Positions 1 through 7,140 of a DNA stretch of 18,574 nucleotides are shown here, one piece after another. The position numbers were made by a program, and so were the translations under genes. The DNA is from an uncultured Lachnospiraceae bacterium (GTDB lineage Bacteria; Bacillota; Clostridia; Lachnospirales; Lachnospiraceae), in the NCBI GenBank assembly GCA_947631075.1, contig CANRJU010000018.1:1-18574 (forward strand), written 5' to 3'. Below the pieces are notes generated by a model, which was given only the letters and a program-made list of their open reading frames with translations, was not told the DNA's origin and ran no database searches. The stretch's first letter is position 1. The number at the start of each line of letters is the position of its first letter.

Positions 1-2
1 TG

Positions 3-1103
3 GCGCAGGGGATCGACCGAACCGGAATCGGGATCACGGAATGGGGGGATTCGGAGGCAGATCTGGATGAGGTTCTGGAGAACGAGGAAAAATTCCGCAG
101 AGACATATTTAACTCGCCTGTCATCCACAGCGCGGGAGCTGCTGATTTTACAGAATACGAAAAAGAATATTTTGAAGAATTGTACGATATTCAGCATGGA
201 AAAGAAATACATCCATCTGTGAATCCTGACATGCTTTCCGTGCTGATGGCGGATCAAGGGTATCTGCCGCTCTGCGAGTGGGAGCTGGCGGACGGCGTCC
301 GACCGGAAAAGCTGGATTTTTCGGATAAAAATAAAATGTATATGTACCTGGGCTCGGCGTACCGGGACGTCCCGGTCGGAACGAAATTTACGCAGAAAGA
401 CGTGGGGATTACATACGAGGTGGCGGGGATTCTAAAGAAGGATACAGCTTTTCCCTCGTGGGATCTGCCGCAGATGGATTTTTCTACGCTCAAAAGCGAT
501 ATGAACATGAATTATGAAATTGTCTGCGTAAATAATAAGGAATCCCATAAAAGCCCGTGGTTTTTTTCGGTGGAACAGGATTACACGATGGCGGAGGGGG
601 AGGCGGAACTGAACCGGATCGCGGAGGCGGACGACGTGCAGATTCAGGAATACAGCCTGCGGTCTGTCTTTGACAGCGTAGCTCAGGAAACAGAGGTGAC
701 AAGGGACTGCCTGCTGGAAATGCTGCTCCTTATTCTGATCGTTATGCCGATCGTGGTTATAACGCTGCAAATTGTCCAGATTTTTGAACAGGGACATACA
801 TTCGGAATCCTGTATTCGGTCGGATTTTTGTTCCCGGAAATCCGGTCTGTGATGATTCTCAGAAATATACTGTATTTTGCCGTGTCGCTGTGCGCGGGCG
901 CTGCGCTGCTTATCGGAATCGGAAATATATATTTTGCGGAAAATATACAGAGCCGGGACGTATTTTTTGAACTGCTGACGGGACGGGCGCTGCCAGTTAG
1001 CCTGGGAGTGATGGCCGTATTATTTTGCATTATAACGGCAATTCCCTGTATTGTATTTGAAAGGCAGGATCCCGTAAAATTAATTCAAGGAGTGATATCG
1101 TGA
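3..1103 (+). CDS. ABC transporter permease, FtsX/MacB-type (5' end outside window)
   Basis: The reading frame is open from the left edge, so the gene starts outside the window. What remains is a long hydrophilic extracytoplasmic region followed by three hydrophobic helices at the C-terminus, near 717-790, 845-925 and 990-1055. The last helix is followed by a short ERQDPVKLIQG tail. A large external domain with three C-terminal helices ending in a DP-x-K tail is typical of the FtsX-like permease half of MacB/BceB-type exporters. The ATPase gene follows 61 bases downstream, so the two probably form one transporter. Its substrate cannot be told from the sequence; peptide or antimicrobial efflux is common for the family. 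The stop codon TGA (1101-1103) lies inside the left arm of the hairpin that begins the next gene's leader. Confidence 0.8.
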   Translation, partial: AQGIDRTGIGITEWGDSEADLDEVLENEEKFRRDIFNSPVIHSAGAADFTEYEKEYFEELYDIQHGKEIHPSVNPDMLSVLMADQGYLPLCEWELADGVRPEKLDFSDKNKMYMYLGSAYRDVPVGTKFTQKDVGITYEVAGILKKDTAFPSWDLPQMDFSTLKSDMNMNYEIVCVNNKESHKSPWFFSVEQDYTMAEGEAELNRIAEADDVQIQEYSLRSVFDSVAQETEVTRDCLLEMLLLILIVMPIVVITLQIVQIFEQGHTFGILYSVGFLFPEIRSVMILRNILYFAVSLCAGAALLIGIGNIYFAENIQSRDVFFELLTGRALPVSLGVMAVLFCIITAIPCIVFERQDPVKLIQGVIS

Positions 1104-1159
1104 AGAATAACACGGATGTGCTGATTTTTCACGCAAGAATTTGCGCTCCGGAATGGAGG
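1100..1159 (+). promoter_or_regulatory. Hairpin/Shine-Dalgarno leader module, copy 1
   Basis: The arms 1100-1113 and 1118-1132 form an imperfect stem of about 14 pairs with a GGAT loop, based on GTGAA...TTCAC. A small stem CGCAA-gaat-TTGCG (1132-1145) follows, then CTCC (1146-1149), which can pair with the GGAG of the Shine-Dalgarno sequence (1155-1158). The same order, hairpin then CGCTCCGGAATGGAGG, occurs at 9969-10027 (+) and, with an insertion, at 9355-9530 (-), before unrelated genes. This suggests a mobile or copied translational or attenuation control element. The function is inferred; the repetition is seen directly. Confidence 0.55.
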
Positions 1160-1164
1160 TTATC

Positions 1165-1827
1165 ATGATTCGGTTAGAAAATATAAACAAGACATATTGT
1201 GAGAAGGACGTGGAGACACATGCTTTAAATGGCGTTGACCTTGAAATTGAGCAGGGTGAATTTGTCGCCATCGTGGGGACATCGGGCTCCGGCAAGACTA
1301 CACTGCTGAACATTCTGGGGGCGATGGATCACCCTACCTCCGGGCGCTACTATTATGGCGATACGGAGGTGACGGCGCTGTCCCGGCCCGATTTCAACCG
1401 GTTCCGCAAGGAGCACATAAGCTTTGTTTTTCAGAATTTTGAGCTGATGAACCGGTACAGCGTATTTGAAAACGCGGAGATGCCGCTGCTTGCCAGGGGG
1501 ATGAAAAAAAGAAAGGAAATTGTGGAGAAATATCTGAAACTGCTCCACATCGAGCATCTGTCGAAAAAAACGCCGGACCGCCTTTCCGGCGGTGAAAAAC
1601 AGCGCTGCGCCATAGCGAGGGCGCTCGTGACGCAGGCCGACCTGATTCTGGCGGACGAGCCCACCGGGGCGCTGGATCGCGAGACGTCGGAGAGCATTCT
1701 TCAGGTTTTCGAGGATATTCATCGGCTGGGCAGAACGATTGTCCTGATTACCCATGACCTGAACGTGGCGAGTCGCTGTGAGCGCGTATTGCAAATGGAG
1801 GACGGAAGGCTGCTGCCCCTTTCGTAA
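1165..1827 (+). CDS. ABC transporter ATP-binding protein (MacB/BceA-like)
   Basis: A 220-residue ABC ATPase with all motifs: Walker A GTSGSGKT (38-45), signature LSGGEKQR (140-147), Walker B LILADEP (160-166) and H-loop histidine 197. Length and motif spacing fit the MacB/LolD/BceA subfamily that pairs with FtsX-type permeases such as the one just upstream. I chose ATG 1165 because GGAGG at 1155-1159 sits five bases before it. A TTG at 1141 would start inside the leader hairpin. The Shine-Dalgarno sequence can pair with CTCC nine bases upstream, so translation could be modulated. An M56 protease gene follows with its own promoter. Transported substrate is unknown; in Firmicutes such modules often deal with antimicrobial peptides. 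Confidence 0.93.
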   Translation: MIRLENINKTYCEKDVETHALNGVDLEIEQGEFVAIVGTSGSGKTTLLNILGAMDHPTSGRYYYGDTEVTALSRPDFNRFRKEHISFVFQNFELMNRYSVFENAEMPLLARGMKKRKEIVEKYLKLLHIEHLSKKTPDRLSGGEKQRCAIARALVTQADLILADEPTGALDRETSESILQVFEDIHRLGRTIVLITHDLNVASRCERVLQMEDGRLLPLS

Positions 1828-1845
1828 ATCGGTTGCAACAAACAT

Positions 1846-1871
1846 TAACATTTCTAAAATTCATCCGATAT
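1846..1871 (+). promoter_or_regulatory. Sigma-28 (SigD)-like promoter P1, upstream of M56 gene
   Basis: TAAC (1846-1849), 15 bases, then CCGATAT (1865-1871). The known SigD/FliA consensus in Firmicutes is TAAA-N15-CCGATAT, so only the last -35 base differs. The surrounding AACAAACATTAACATT block recurs upstream of two other genes in the window (9701-9726 on minus and 12784-12810 on plus), which argues against chance. Transcription would start near 1878, giving a short leader to the GTG at 1911. Confidence 0.65.
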
Positions 1872-1910
1872 ACATAATGAAATGATACGGCAAAGGGGGA
1901 TGAAAATACG

Positions 1911-3161
1911 GTGCGAGAATTTGCTGGCAGCATGGCGGAGCTTTTGAATTTCTGCGCCCTCTACTACACTATACAGCTTGTAAGATGCGCGCTGATTTCC
2001 GTCATAGTGTATATGGCGGTCGTTCTTCTGCGGAAAACAATTTTTAAAAATCGGGTGTTTGGGAAGGGCGCGCTGTGGATTTTCTTTCTTCCGGTCCTGT
2101 TCGCGGGGAAAATGAAATTTTTCTACGAGAGCGCCGCGGGAAGCTTTATATTTACCTACTGGACCGGATTTCTGATCCGCCGCCCCTGGCTCGGCTGGCT
2201 GTACTTTGGCGTTGTGTTTCTGTACGCGGCGCGGCTGCTCCACAAGAGAATAAGGCTGAAAAGGCTCATCGACGGCATGGAAAAACGCAGCGTGGACGGC
2301 ACGCCTGTCTTTGTGACAGAGCTCCCCGTATCCCCCTTTACGATGGGCGTGTTCCACCCCCGGATCGTGGTGCCGCGGATGATTTGGGAACAATATAGCG
2401 GGGACGAGCTGCGACTGATTTTGCTGCATGAAAAGGAACATATCCGGCTAGGGCATCTGGCATTCTATCTCCTGTGGGACGTCCTCCGGGTGCTGCTGTG
2501 GATCAACCCGCTCCTCACCGTCGGCACAAGGCTGTTTCGCGAGGATATGGAGGAAATCTGCGACGTTGCGACCATTCGGAAAAAACAGTCGGACGCCTGC
2601 GAGTACGGACAGCTCCTGCTAAAGACCATGCAGCTTTTGCAGACAGAGAGCCGGGATTTTAATATGTACGCCTCCTTTGCGGGCAATCCGAAATACCGCG
2701 ATATCCGGCAGCGGGTGACGCGAATTGCCGGGTACAGGCCCTATAAGCGGGCGCTTGGCGTCAGCGTATTTGCTCTTTTCGCGCTCCTGTGCGTGACCGC
2801 GATCGCGGGAATCCATATCGTTTCCTATGGAAGAAATACGGAAAATGACACGGTGCTCGCCTATGGCTTTGACGGGGAAAATGTGACATTTTCAGACGTC
2901 GGCGGCGACGCGCTCCGCCAGATGGTTTCCTGGGACGACCGCTATGTGTATGTGGACAGGGACGCCTTTGAGCGGTATCTGCGGGAACAGCGCGCGGCGG
3001 GAGATATTTTTATCGTATTCGGGGGAATTTATAAGCTGCCCGGCGTGGGCGGGTTCGGGTACTCCTGCTGCTACGAGCCGGGCGGGGAGGGGCCTGTGGC
3101 GAGGATTCCCTACGATAACCGGGAGGACGACTGGCGGGTGAAACTGCTGAAATTATTGTGA
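1911..3161 (+). CDS. M56 family membrane metallopeptidase (BlaR1/MecR1-like antirepressor) with atypical sensor
   Basis: A 416-residue membrane protease. Hydrophobic helices lie near residues 20-42, 52-68 and 85-107. The gluzincin motif HEKEH is at 173-177 and a D-M-E-E-I-C-D segment (212-218) supplies the likely third zinc ligand, E214. A last helix (about 281-306) leads to an external tail of about 110 residues. In BlaR1/MecR1 this family senses a ligand outside the cell and triggers cleavage of a BlaI/MecI repressor; a BlaI gene lies at 7141-7542 on the other strand. The tail is far shorter than a penicillin-binding domain and I see no S-x-x-K/S-x-N/K-T-G set, so the ligand is probably not a beta-lactam. 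The GTG start has AGGGGGA ten bases upstream. A decayed second copy of its 3' end lies at 9559-9682 (-). Confidence 0.82.
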   Translation: MREFAGSMAELLNFCALYYTIQLVRCALISVIVYMAVVLLRKTIFKNRVFGKGALWIFFLPVLFAGKMKFFYESAAGSFIFTYWTGFLIRRPWLGWLYFGVVFLYAARLLHKRIRLKRLIDGMEKRSVDGTPVFVTELPVSPFTMGVFHPRIVVPRMIWEQYSGDELRLILLHEKEHIRLGHLAFYLLWDVLRVLLWINPLLTVGTRLFREDMEEICDVATIRKKQSDACEYGQLLLKTMQLLQTESRDFNMYASFAGNPKYRDIRQRVTRIAGYRPYKRALGVSVFALFALLCVTAIAGIHIVSYGRNTENDTVLAYGFDGENVTFSDVGGDALRQMVSWDDRYVYVDRDAFERYLREQRAAGDIFIVFGGIYKLPGVGGFGYSCCYEPGGEGPVARIPYDNREDDWRVKLLKLL

Positions 3162-3243
3162 AAAATTTTAACTCGGCATATTTATTTTTATCTGTAATTA
3201 AATAAAACTGCCATTTAAAAATCACTTTTCACATTTACTGGTT

Positions 3244-3270
3244 TGTTCCTGAAATTTTTGCGTAATAAAA
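3244..3270 (+). repeat. Imperfect direct repeat flanking AT-rich block, left copy
   Basis: The stretch starting TGTTCCTGAAATTTTTGCG and ending in ATAAAA matches 7047-7072 with one substitution and one extra base. The two copies bracket the AT-rich rhuM/padR block, as expected for duplicated target or attachment sequence. No integrase or transposase is present, so the mechanism is unknown. Confidence 0.4.
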
Positions 3271-3313
3271 CCAGAGCAGTATTTAGTGCGAAGCATTATT
3301 CAATGCTCTGGTT
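3269..3313. repeat. Inverted repeat (10-bp arms) in the M56-rhuM gap
   Basis: AACCAGAGCA (3269-3278) and TGCTCTGGTT (3304-3313) are perfect inverted arms around a 25-base loop. There is no T-run after the second arm, so it is a poor intrinsic terminator; it could be a regulator site or an element end. The rest of the gap 3162-3478 holds AT-rich sequence, the left direct repeat (3244-3270) and the rhuM promoter. Confidence 0.45.
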
Positions 3314-3352
3314 ATTGCTCCCTTATTTGCAGTAGATTTCTTCACATTCAAG

Positions 3353-3361
3353 TGGTATAAT
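3353..3361 (+). promoter_or_regulatory. Extended -10 promoter for rhuM
   Basis: TGGTATAAT is a perfect extended -10 (TGnTATAAT) with no good -35 at the usual distance. It lies about 110 bases before the rhuM start, which has AGGGAGG at 3465-3471. Confidence 0.5.
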
Positions 3362-3478
3362 ATTAAATGTCGAATAGACAATGAAATCAAACGAAGATAA
3401 AATAATCCAAATCAGAGAAAACGCAATGGATAACCTGCTAACTGCACATGTCCGTCTACTACCCAGGGAGGTGTAATT

Positions 3479-4510
3479 ATGGCTGAAAAAAAATTAAATC
3501 CAATTGACACCAAACAGGGTGAGATTGTCATATATCAGTCTGAAAACGGCGACACAAAAATAGATGTTCGTTTCGTGGATGAGACAGTCTGGCTTACGCA
3601 ACAGCAAATGGCGGAGCTTTTCCAATCTTCTCGCACTAACATCGTAGAACATATACAGCACATATATGAGGAGGGTGAGTTGGACGAGAGTTCAACTTGT
3701 CGGAAATTCCGACAGGTTCGTACTGAAGGCAACAGACAAGTTTCAAGAGAACTTCCATATTACAATTTGGATATGATCATTTCTCTCGGATATCGTGTAA
3801 AGTCTATGATTGCAACTCATTTTCGCCGTTGGGCAACCGAACGGCTAAAAGAATATATGATTAAAGGCTTTACAATGGACGATGATCGATTAAAGAATCT
3901 CGGTGGCGGAAATTATTGGCGTGAACTGTTAGACCGCATTAGAGATATCCGCTCATCCGAAAAAGTGATGTACCGACAGGTACTTGATTTGTATGCTACA
4001 AGTGTAGACTATGATCCTAAGAGTGCGGAATCTGTTGCCTTCTTTAAGATGGTACAAAATAAACTGCACTATGCAGCACATGGTCATACAGCTGCTGAGA
4101 TAATATATGAACGTGCTGATGCAAACAAACCATTTATGGGACTGACAACTTTTTCGGGAGATTTTCCCACAGCAAAAGATATTGGAATTGCCAAGAATTA
4201 TTTGACCGAGGATGAGTTGAAGATACTAAACGGTATCGTTTCGGGATATTTCGATTTTGCAGAGGTGCAGGCGCTTCGACATAATCCCATGTACATGAGC
4301 GATTATGTGAAATATCTGGACAACATATTAAGTTCTACCGGTGAATTGGTTTTGGAGAATGCAGGTACAGTGAGCCATGTACAGGCTCTTGAAAAAGCAA
4401 AGAAGGAATATCAAAAATATCAGGTACAGACACTTTCGCCTGTTGAAGAAGCCTATCTTCAGACAATAAAAGATTTGGAAAAAAACATACGCAAAAAGGC
4501 AAAAGAGTAG
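3479..4510 (+). CDS. rhuM: Virulence RhuM family protein
   Basis: A 343-residue protein I recognise as the RhuM family, named after a gene on Salmonella pathogenicity island 3 and often found beside type I restriction systems or in mobile islands. The N-terminal part (about 35-130) has the family pattern W-L-T-Q-Q-Q-M-A-E-L-F followed by a helix-turn-helix-like stretch and the L-P-Y-Y-N-L-D-M-I-I-S-L-G-Y-R-V block, shared with phage Bro/KilA-type DNA-binding proteins. The C-terminal half is helical and ends in a charged tail. The molecular function is not established. The start ATG has AGGGAGG seven bases upstream. No restriction genes accompany it; the next gene is a 59-codon ORF three bases on. 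Its AT-rich composition differs from the ABC/M56 genes and suggests transfer. Confidence 0.88.
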   Translation: MAEKKLNPIDTKQGEIVIYQSENGDTKIDVRFVDETVWLTQQQMAELFQSSRTNIVEHIQHIYEEGELDESSTCRKFRQVRTEGNRQVSRELPYYNLDMIISLGYRVKSMIATHFRRWATERLKEYMIKGFTMDDDRLKNLGGGNYWRELLDRIRDIRSSEKVMYRQVLDLYATSVDYDPKSAESVAFFKMVQNKLHYAAHGHTAAEIIYERADANKPFMGLTTFSGDFPTAKDIGIAKNYLTEDELKILNGIVSGYFDFAEVQALRHNPMYMSDYVKYLDNILSSTGELVLENAGTVSHVQALEKAKKEYQKYQVQTLSPVEEAYLQTIKDLEKNIRKKAKE

Positions 4511-4513
4511 GAG

Positions 4514-4690
4514 ATGGTTATGACAATAACGGTAGATGCCGAAAAAAGATTTCCATATATCCGAAGCGAATACCAATATGCTGCATTGCACATGTATTGC
4601 GTCAGATTGTCAGATATAATATTTTTTACCCCTGCGGCAGTCAGGCTTTCAGAAATACGTTCTCCATATCTCACTCCAGAAATTCAGTAA
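4514..4690 (+). CDS. Small ORF of unknown function downstream of rhuM
   Basis: ATG 4514 opens a 58-residue frame ending at TAA 4688-4690, three bases after the rhuM stop, so it would be co-transcribed. TAGGAG lies immediately before the ATG; a second in-frame ATG at 4520 has better spacing. The peptide has a charged first third (TVDAEKRFPYIRSEY) and a mildly hydrophobic middle (DIIFFTPAAV). I recognise no family. It may be a real small protein or a remnant of a larger gene once next to rhuM. Confidence 0.3.
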   Translation: MVMTITVDAEKRFPYIRSEYQYAALHMYCVRLSDIIFFTPAAVRLSEIRSPYLTPEIQ

Positions 4691-4782
4691 ACAAGAACTG
4701 ATATTTGCTTTGGGGGGATTCTATTTTTTGAAAAGGTAAATGTAAGGGTAAATTGAAGATGAAGATAACAACCAAGAATGGT

Positions 4783-4815
4783 GGCAGGGAAATTTTCTCT
4801 CTGCCTTATTTTTTT
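4783..4815 (+). terminator. Rho-independent terminator after the rhuM unit
   Basis: The arms GGCAGGGA (4783-4790) and TCTCTGCC (4798-4805) pair with one G-T wobble around a short AT-rich loop. They are followed by TTATTTTTTT, a standard intrinsic terminator. It separates the rhuM unit from the padR-DUF2812 promoter. Confidence 0.8.
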
Positions 4816-4826
4816 CACAAAAGTTG

Positions 4827-4855
4827 TTGACTTTTATATCGTACTGCGATATACT
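4827..4855 (+). promoter_or_regulatory. Sigma-A promoter of padR-DUF2812 operon
   Basis: TTGACT (4827-4832), 17-base spacer, TATACT (4850-4855). The spacer and -10 overlap the palindrome ATATCG-TACTG-CGATAT, so a bound repressor would block RNA polymerase directly. Confidence 0.8.
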
Positions 4856-4885
4856 AACTATATCGCAGTGCAATGTATCGCACTG
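4836..4885. promoter_or_regulatory. Two palindromic operators, probable PadR autoregulation
   Basis: Site 1 is ATATCG-TACTG-CGATAT (4836-4852), perfect 6-bp arms. Site 2 is CAGTGC (4866-4871) and GCACTG (4880-4885), each arm joined to a TATCGC half-site (4861-4866 and 4876-4881). The sites cover the -10 and the first transcribed bases. PadR proteins commonly repress their own operons from such dyads; binding here is inferred. Confidence 0.65.
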
Positions 4886-4898
4886 GAATTGACAGGGG

Positions 4899-5222
4899 GT
4901 GTGTAAAACGGATCAACATATTAAAAAAGTGTATGTTCCTATGACCGAAACTGCTTTTTTCATTTTACTGTGTCTGCGAAAACCTAATCATGGATATGGC
5001 GTTGTTCAAATGGTTGAAAAAATGACGGATGGCGCAATTAGGCTTACGCCCGGCACGATGTACGGAAGTTTATCAAAAATGGAAAAAGACAATATAATCC
5101 GTTTTATCCGTGAAGAAGATAAACGAAAGATATATCAAATCACGGATTTAGGATTAAAAGTTTTGCAGCTTGAACGGAAACGAATTGAACGCTTATATAA
5201 GATCGCTCAGGAGGAAATGTAG
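4899..5222 (+). CDS. PadR family transcriptional regulator
   Basis: A PadR-type winged-helix regulator of up to 107 residues. The typical pattern is present: M-T-E-T-A-F-F-I-L-L-C-L near the N-terminus, then H-G-Y-G-V-V-Q-M-V, L-T-P-G-T-M-Y-G-S-L-S-K-M as recognition helix, and R-K-I-Y-Q-I-T wing strand. PadR dimers repress nearby genes and are released by ligands or by a cognate membrane partner. The start is uncertain: GTG 4899 has no clear ribosome-binding site, and GTG 4929 or ATG 4941 would give a protein that begins where most PadR proteins do. It lies one base before the DUF2812 gene, with which it forms an operon behind palindromic operators. Confidence 0.9.
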   Translation: MCKTDQHIKKVYVPMTETAFFILLCLRKPNHGYGVVQMVEKMTDGAIRLTPGTMYGSLSKMEKDNIIRFIREEDKRKIYQITDLGLKVLQLERKRIERLYKIAQEEM

Positions 5223-5223
5223 A

Positions 5224-5757
5224 ATGGAAATAAAAAAAGAATTTAAGTGGTTTACAATATTTGAATACGAAAAAGAACAAGATTATTTAAGAGAAATGCA
5301 CAAAACGGGCTGGAAATTTGTTAAGTCAACAGGCCTGGGAATGTACCATTTTGAAAAATGCCTTCCCCAAGATGTGGTCTATCAACTGGATTATAACAAA
5401 GATGGACTTGCTCATAAAGATGAATATTTGAAAATGTTTGATGATTGCGGTTGGGAATACATACAGGATTATTTGGGTTACAGTTATTTTCGAAAGGCTG
5501 TTTCTGACGACGGTATAGCAGAGGAAATTTTTTGCGATGATGAATCACGACTTCAGATGATGCAGCGGGTATTAAAAGGAAGAATGTTACTACTGTTGAT
5601 TATATTTTTTCTTGTATTGTTACCGCAGTTTCTTATTAACCTGTTTGACGCACGCTATTTTATAGCTGCATTTACTGGTGGTATTTTGACCATGTACATT
5701 GTGATATTCACCATATTCTTTGTGAAATATAGTCAGTATAAAAGCAACAGAAAATAA
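5224..5757 (+). CDS. DUF2812 membrane protein, cognate partner of PadR
   Basis: A 177-residue protein. The N-terminal soluble half (about 1-100) has the DUF2812 pattern: F-K-W-F-T-I-F-E-Y-E-K-E-Q-D-Y-L, a G-W-K-F segment, Y-Q-L-D-Y and a G-W-E-Y-I-Q-D-Y-L-G-Y-S-Y-F-R block. Two hydrophobic helices follow, near 118-137 and 147-169, then a basic end. DUF2812 genes are typically paired with padR, and the protein is thought to act with the regulator at the membrane. I chose ATG 5224 because AGGAGG (5209-5214) lies nine bases upstream, inside the end of padR, giving tight coupling. A frame start at 5170 would overlap padR and lacks support. Confidence 0.85.
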   Translation: MEIKKEFKWFTIFEYEKEQDYLREMHKTGWKFVKSTGLGMYHFEKCLPQDVVYQLDYNKDGLAHKDEYLKMFDDCGWEYIQDYLGYSYFRKAVSDDGIAEEIFCDDESRLQMMQRVLKGRMLLLLIIFFLVLLPQFLINLFDARYFIAAFTGGILTMYIVIFTIFFVKYSQYKSNRK

Positions 5758-5786
5758 TTGACAATTTATTTTTAATGTTGTATATT
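5758..5786 (+). promoter_or_regulatory. Sigma-A promoter of HAAS-padR operon
   Basis: TTGACA (5758-5763), 17-base spacer, TATATT (5781-5786), directly after the DUF2812 stop. An imperfect dyad TATTGATATTAGATA (5783-5797) overlaps the -10 and could be a PadR site. The element stands 60 bases before the HAAS gene. Confidence 0.7.
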
Positions 5787-5845
5787 GATATTAGATACTG
5801 TGCAACAAACAGTAGAGTGATAAGCAGTAGTTAGGAGGGATTGGT

Positions 5846-6637
5846 ATGAAAAGTGTTTCTAAGGAAAATTTCATGGCAAAATTAAAATTTTATCTATCAT
5901 TTCATTTCAATGAAGATGAAAACACCAGCATCATAAAAGATTATGATGAGTGGTTTGAAAATGAATCCTCGCAAGGAAAAAACGAGGAAGAAATATGTGC
6001 TGCCTTAGAGGAACCCAGAAAAATTGTTAAGAATTTACTTTCTGAATCCAGGAGTGATTCAAACCAAATATCCATTTTGCTTCATAATACTGTGATACAA
6101 GTCTTTTCACTAATAATTATACAATTTCTTATTGGCTTGCTATTATTGAAAATTTGCAACCAAAATTCACTCAATTTTGTGTATTTCGCTTTAGGCATCA
6201 ATTTTTTATATTTTGCCATTGGGAGTTTTATTATTAAAAAGTCTAATCGAAAAACAAATTATAAAAAAAGCGTTCGATCAATATCTTACTTAGCGGTATT
6301 GATTTTGTTATTTGAACTAAATCTGCCAAACCTGAATTATACAGGCAGTGGAAAAGTATGTGTGCTTTTATTAGGTATATTTTCGATTATCCTTTTTGCA
6401 ATAAATCTTTATTTTGCCATGCAAAATATTATTCATGATAAGCCACTTACTTTTCTCTCAACATTTCATATATCTGGAATTATAACCTTAATATTTTTTG
6501 TAATAAATCAATTACATGTGCTTTATAATGACATGTCATCTTATCATTACATGATATATGAAAGTATTTGTATATACTTTGAAATCATTATATTATATAT
6601 GATTTTTTATAAAAGAAAAATAAGTGCAAAGGAGTAA
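5846..6637 (+). CDS. HAAS-domain (DUF1700-like) membrane protein
   Basis: A 263-residue protein. The N-terminal helical domain (about 1-75) carries the HAAS-type signature: F-x-x-K-L-x-F-Y-L-x-x-x-F, I-I-K-D-Y-D-E-W-F and E-E-I-C-A-A-L-E-E-P-R-K-I-V. Five or six hydrophobic helices follow between about 83 and 255. Such proteins accompany PadR regulators, with the soluble domain contacting the regulator and the membrane part probably sensing or anchoring. Start ATG 5846 has AGGAGGG (5832-5838) at normal spacing. The padR gene follows eight bases after the stop. Here HAAS precedes padR, the reverse of the more common order. Extremely AT-rich, like the rest of the block. Confidence 0.75.
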   Translation: MKSVSKENFMAKLKFYLSFHFNEDENTSIIKDYDEWFENESSQGKNEEEICAALEEPRKIVKNLLSESRSDSNQISILLHNTVIQVFSLIIIQFLIGLLLLKICNQNSLNFVYFALGINFLYFAIGSFIIKKSNRKTNYKKSVRSISYLAVLILLFELNLPNLNYTGSGKVCVLLLGIFSIILFAINLYFAMQNIIHDKPLTFLSTFHISGIITLIFFVINQLHVLYNDMSSYHYMIYESICIYFEIIILYMIFYKRKISAKE

Positions 6638-6645
6638 ATCATATT

Positions 6646-6957
6646 ATGGATTCACAATTAAAGCGTGGAATTTTAAATATATGTATTTTGCAATTATTAC
6701 TGCAAGAGGACAGATATGGATATGATATTATAAAAATTATACAAAGCTTTTTTACGGATACAGAAGAAAGTACGCTATATGCTATTTTAAGAAGATTAAA
6801 CAAGGAAGAATTAACAGAAATGTATTATAGTGAAAAATCGCTTGGCCCACAGCGAAAATATTATACTATTACAGATAAAGGGAAAAAATGCCTGAATAAT
6901 TATATTTCATCATGGCATGAGATTGAAAAAATCTTTTCGGAATTAGGAATATTATAG
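6646..6957 (+). CDS. PadR family transcriptional regulator (second copy)
   Basis: A 103-residue PadR winged-helix protein: L-K-R-G-I-L-N-I-C-I-L-Q-L-L at the N-terminus, Y-G-Y-D-I-I-K-I-I, the E-E-S-T-L-Y-A-I-L-R-R-L recognition helix, and R-K-Y-Y-T-I-T-D-K-G wing. This matches the small PadR class that pairs with HAAS/DUF1700 proteins better than the first PadR does. AAAGGAG (6630-6636) overlaps the stop of the HAAS gene and sets ATG 6646, so the two are translationally coupled. The likely targets are its own operon and perhaps other genes. I see no clear terminator between it and position 7140. Confidence 0.9.
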   Translation: MDSQLKRGILNICILQLLLQEDRYGYDIIKIIQSFFTDTEESTLYAILRRLNKEELTEMYYSEKSLGPQRKYYTITDKGKKCLNNYISSWHEIEKIFSELGIL

Positions 6958-7046
6958 AATCTTCCTTTTCTCCATAAATTTTGCTATATCTTTCGAATCA
7001 GTCAAAAAACTTTGTTTACTCATGCTCTCCTAACTATATTTTATGA

Positions 7047-7072
7047 TGTTCCTGATATTTTTGCAATAAAAA
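7047..7072 (+). repeat. Imperfect direct repeat flanking AT-rich block, right copy
   Basis: TGTTCCTGATATTTTTGC followed by AATAAAAA matches 3244-3270. To its right composition becomes GC-richer again at blaI. The rest of the gap 6958-7140 is AT-rich with no clear feature. Confidence 0.4.
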
Positions 7073-7140
7073 TTTTTTGAAATTTATATGTCCATCTCTT
7101 TCCGCTGTTCAGACTTTTCTTCTTGCATCCCTACATTTTA

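Noticed and set aside
1225..1851. Long minus-strand open frame opposite the ABC ATPase
   Set aside because: It is antisense to a gene with all ABC motifs, has no ribosome-binding site, and its protein shows no known pattern.
1830..1910. BlaI operator near P1
   Set aside because: I found no TACA-n-TGTA-like dyad there or at P2/P3, so direct BlaI control of these promoters is not shown by sequence.
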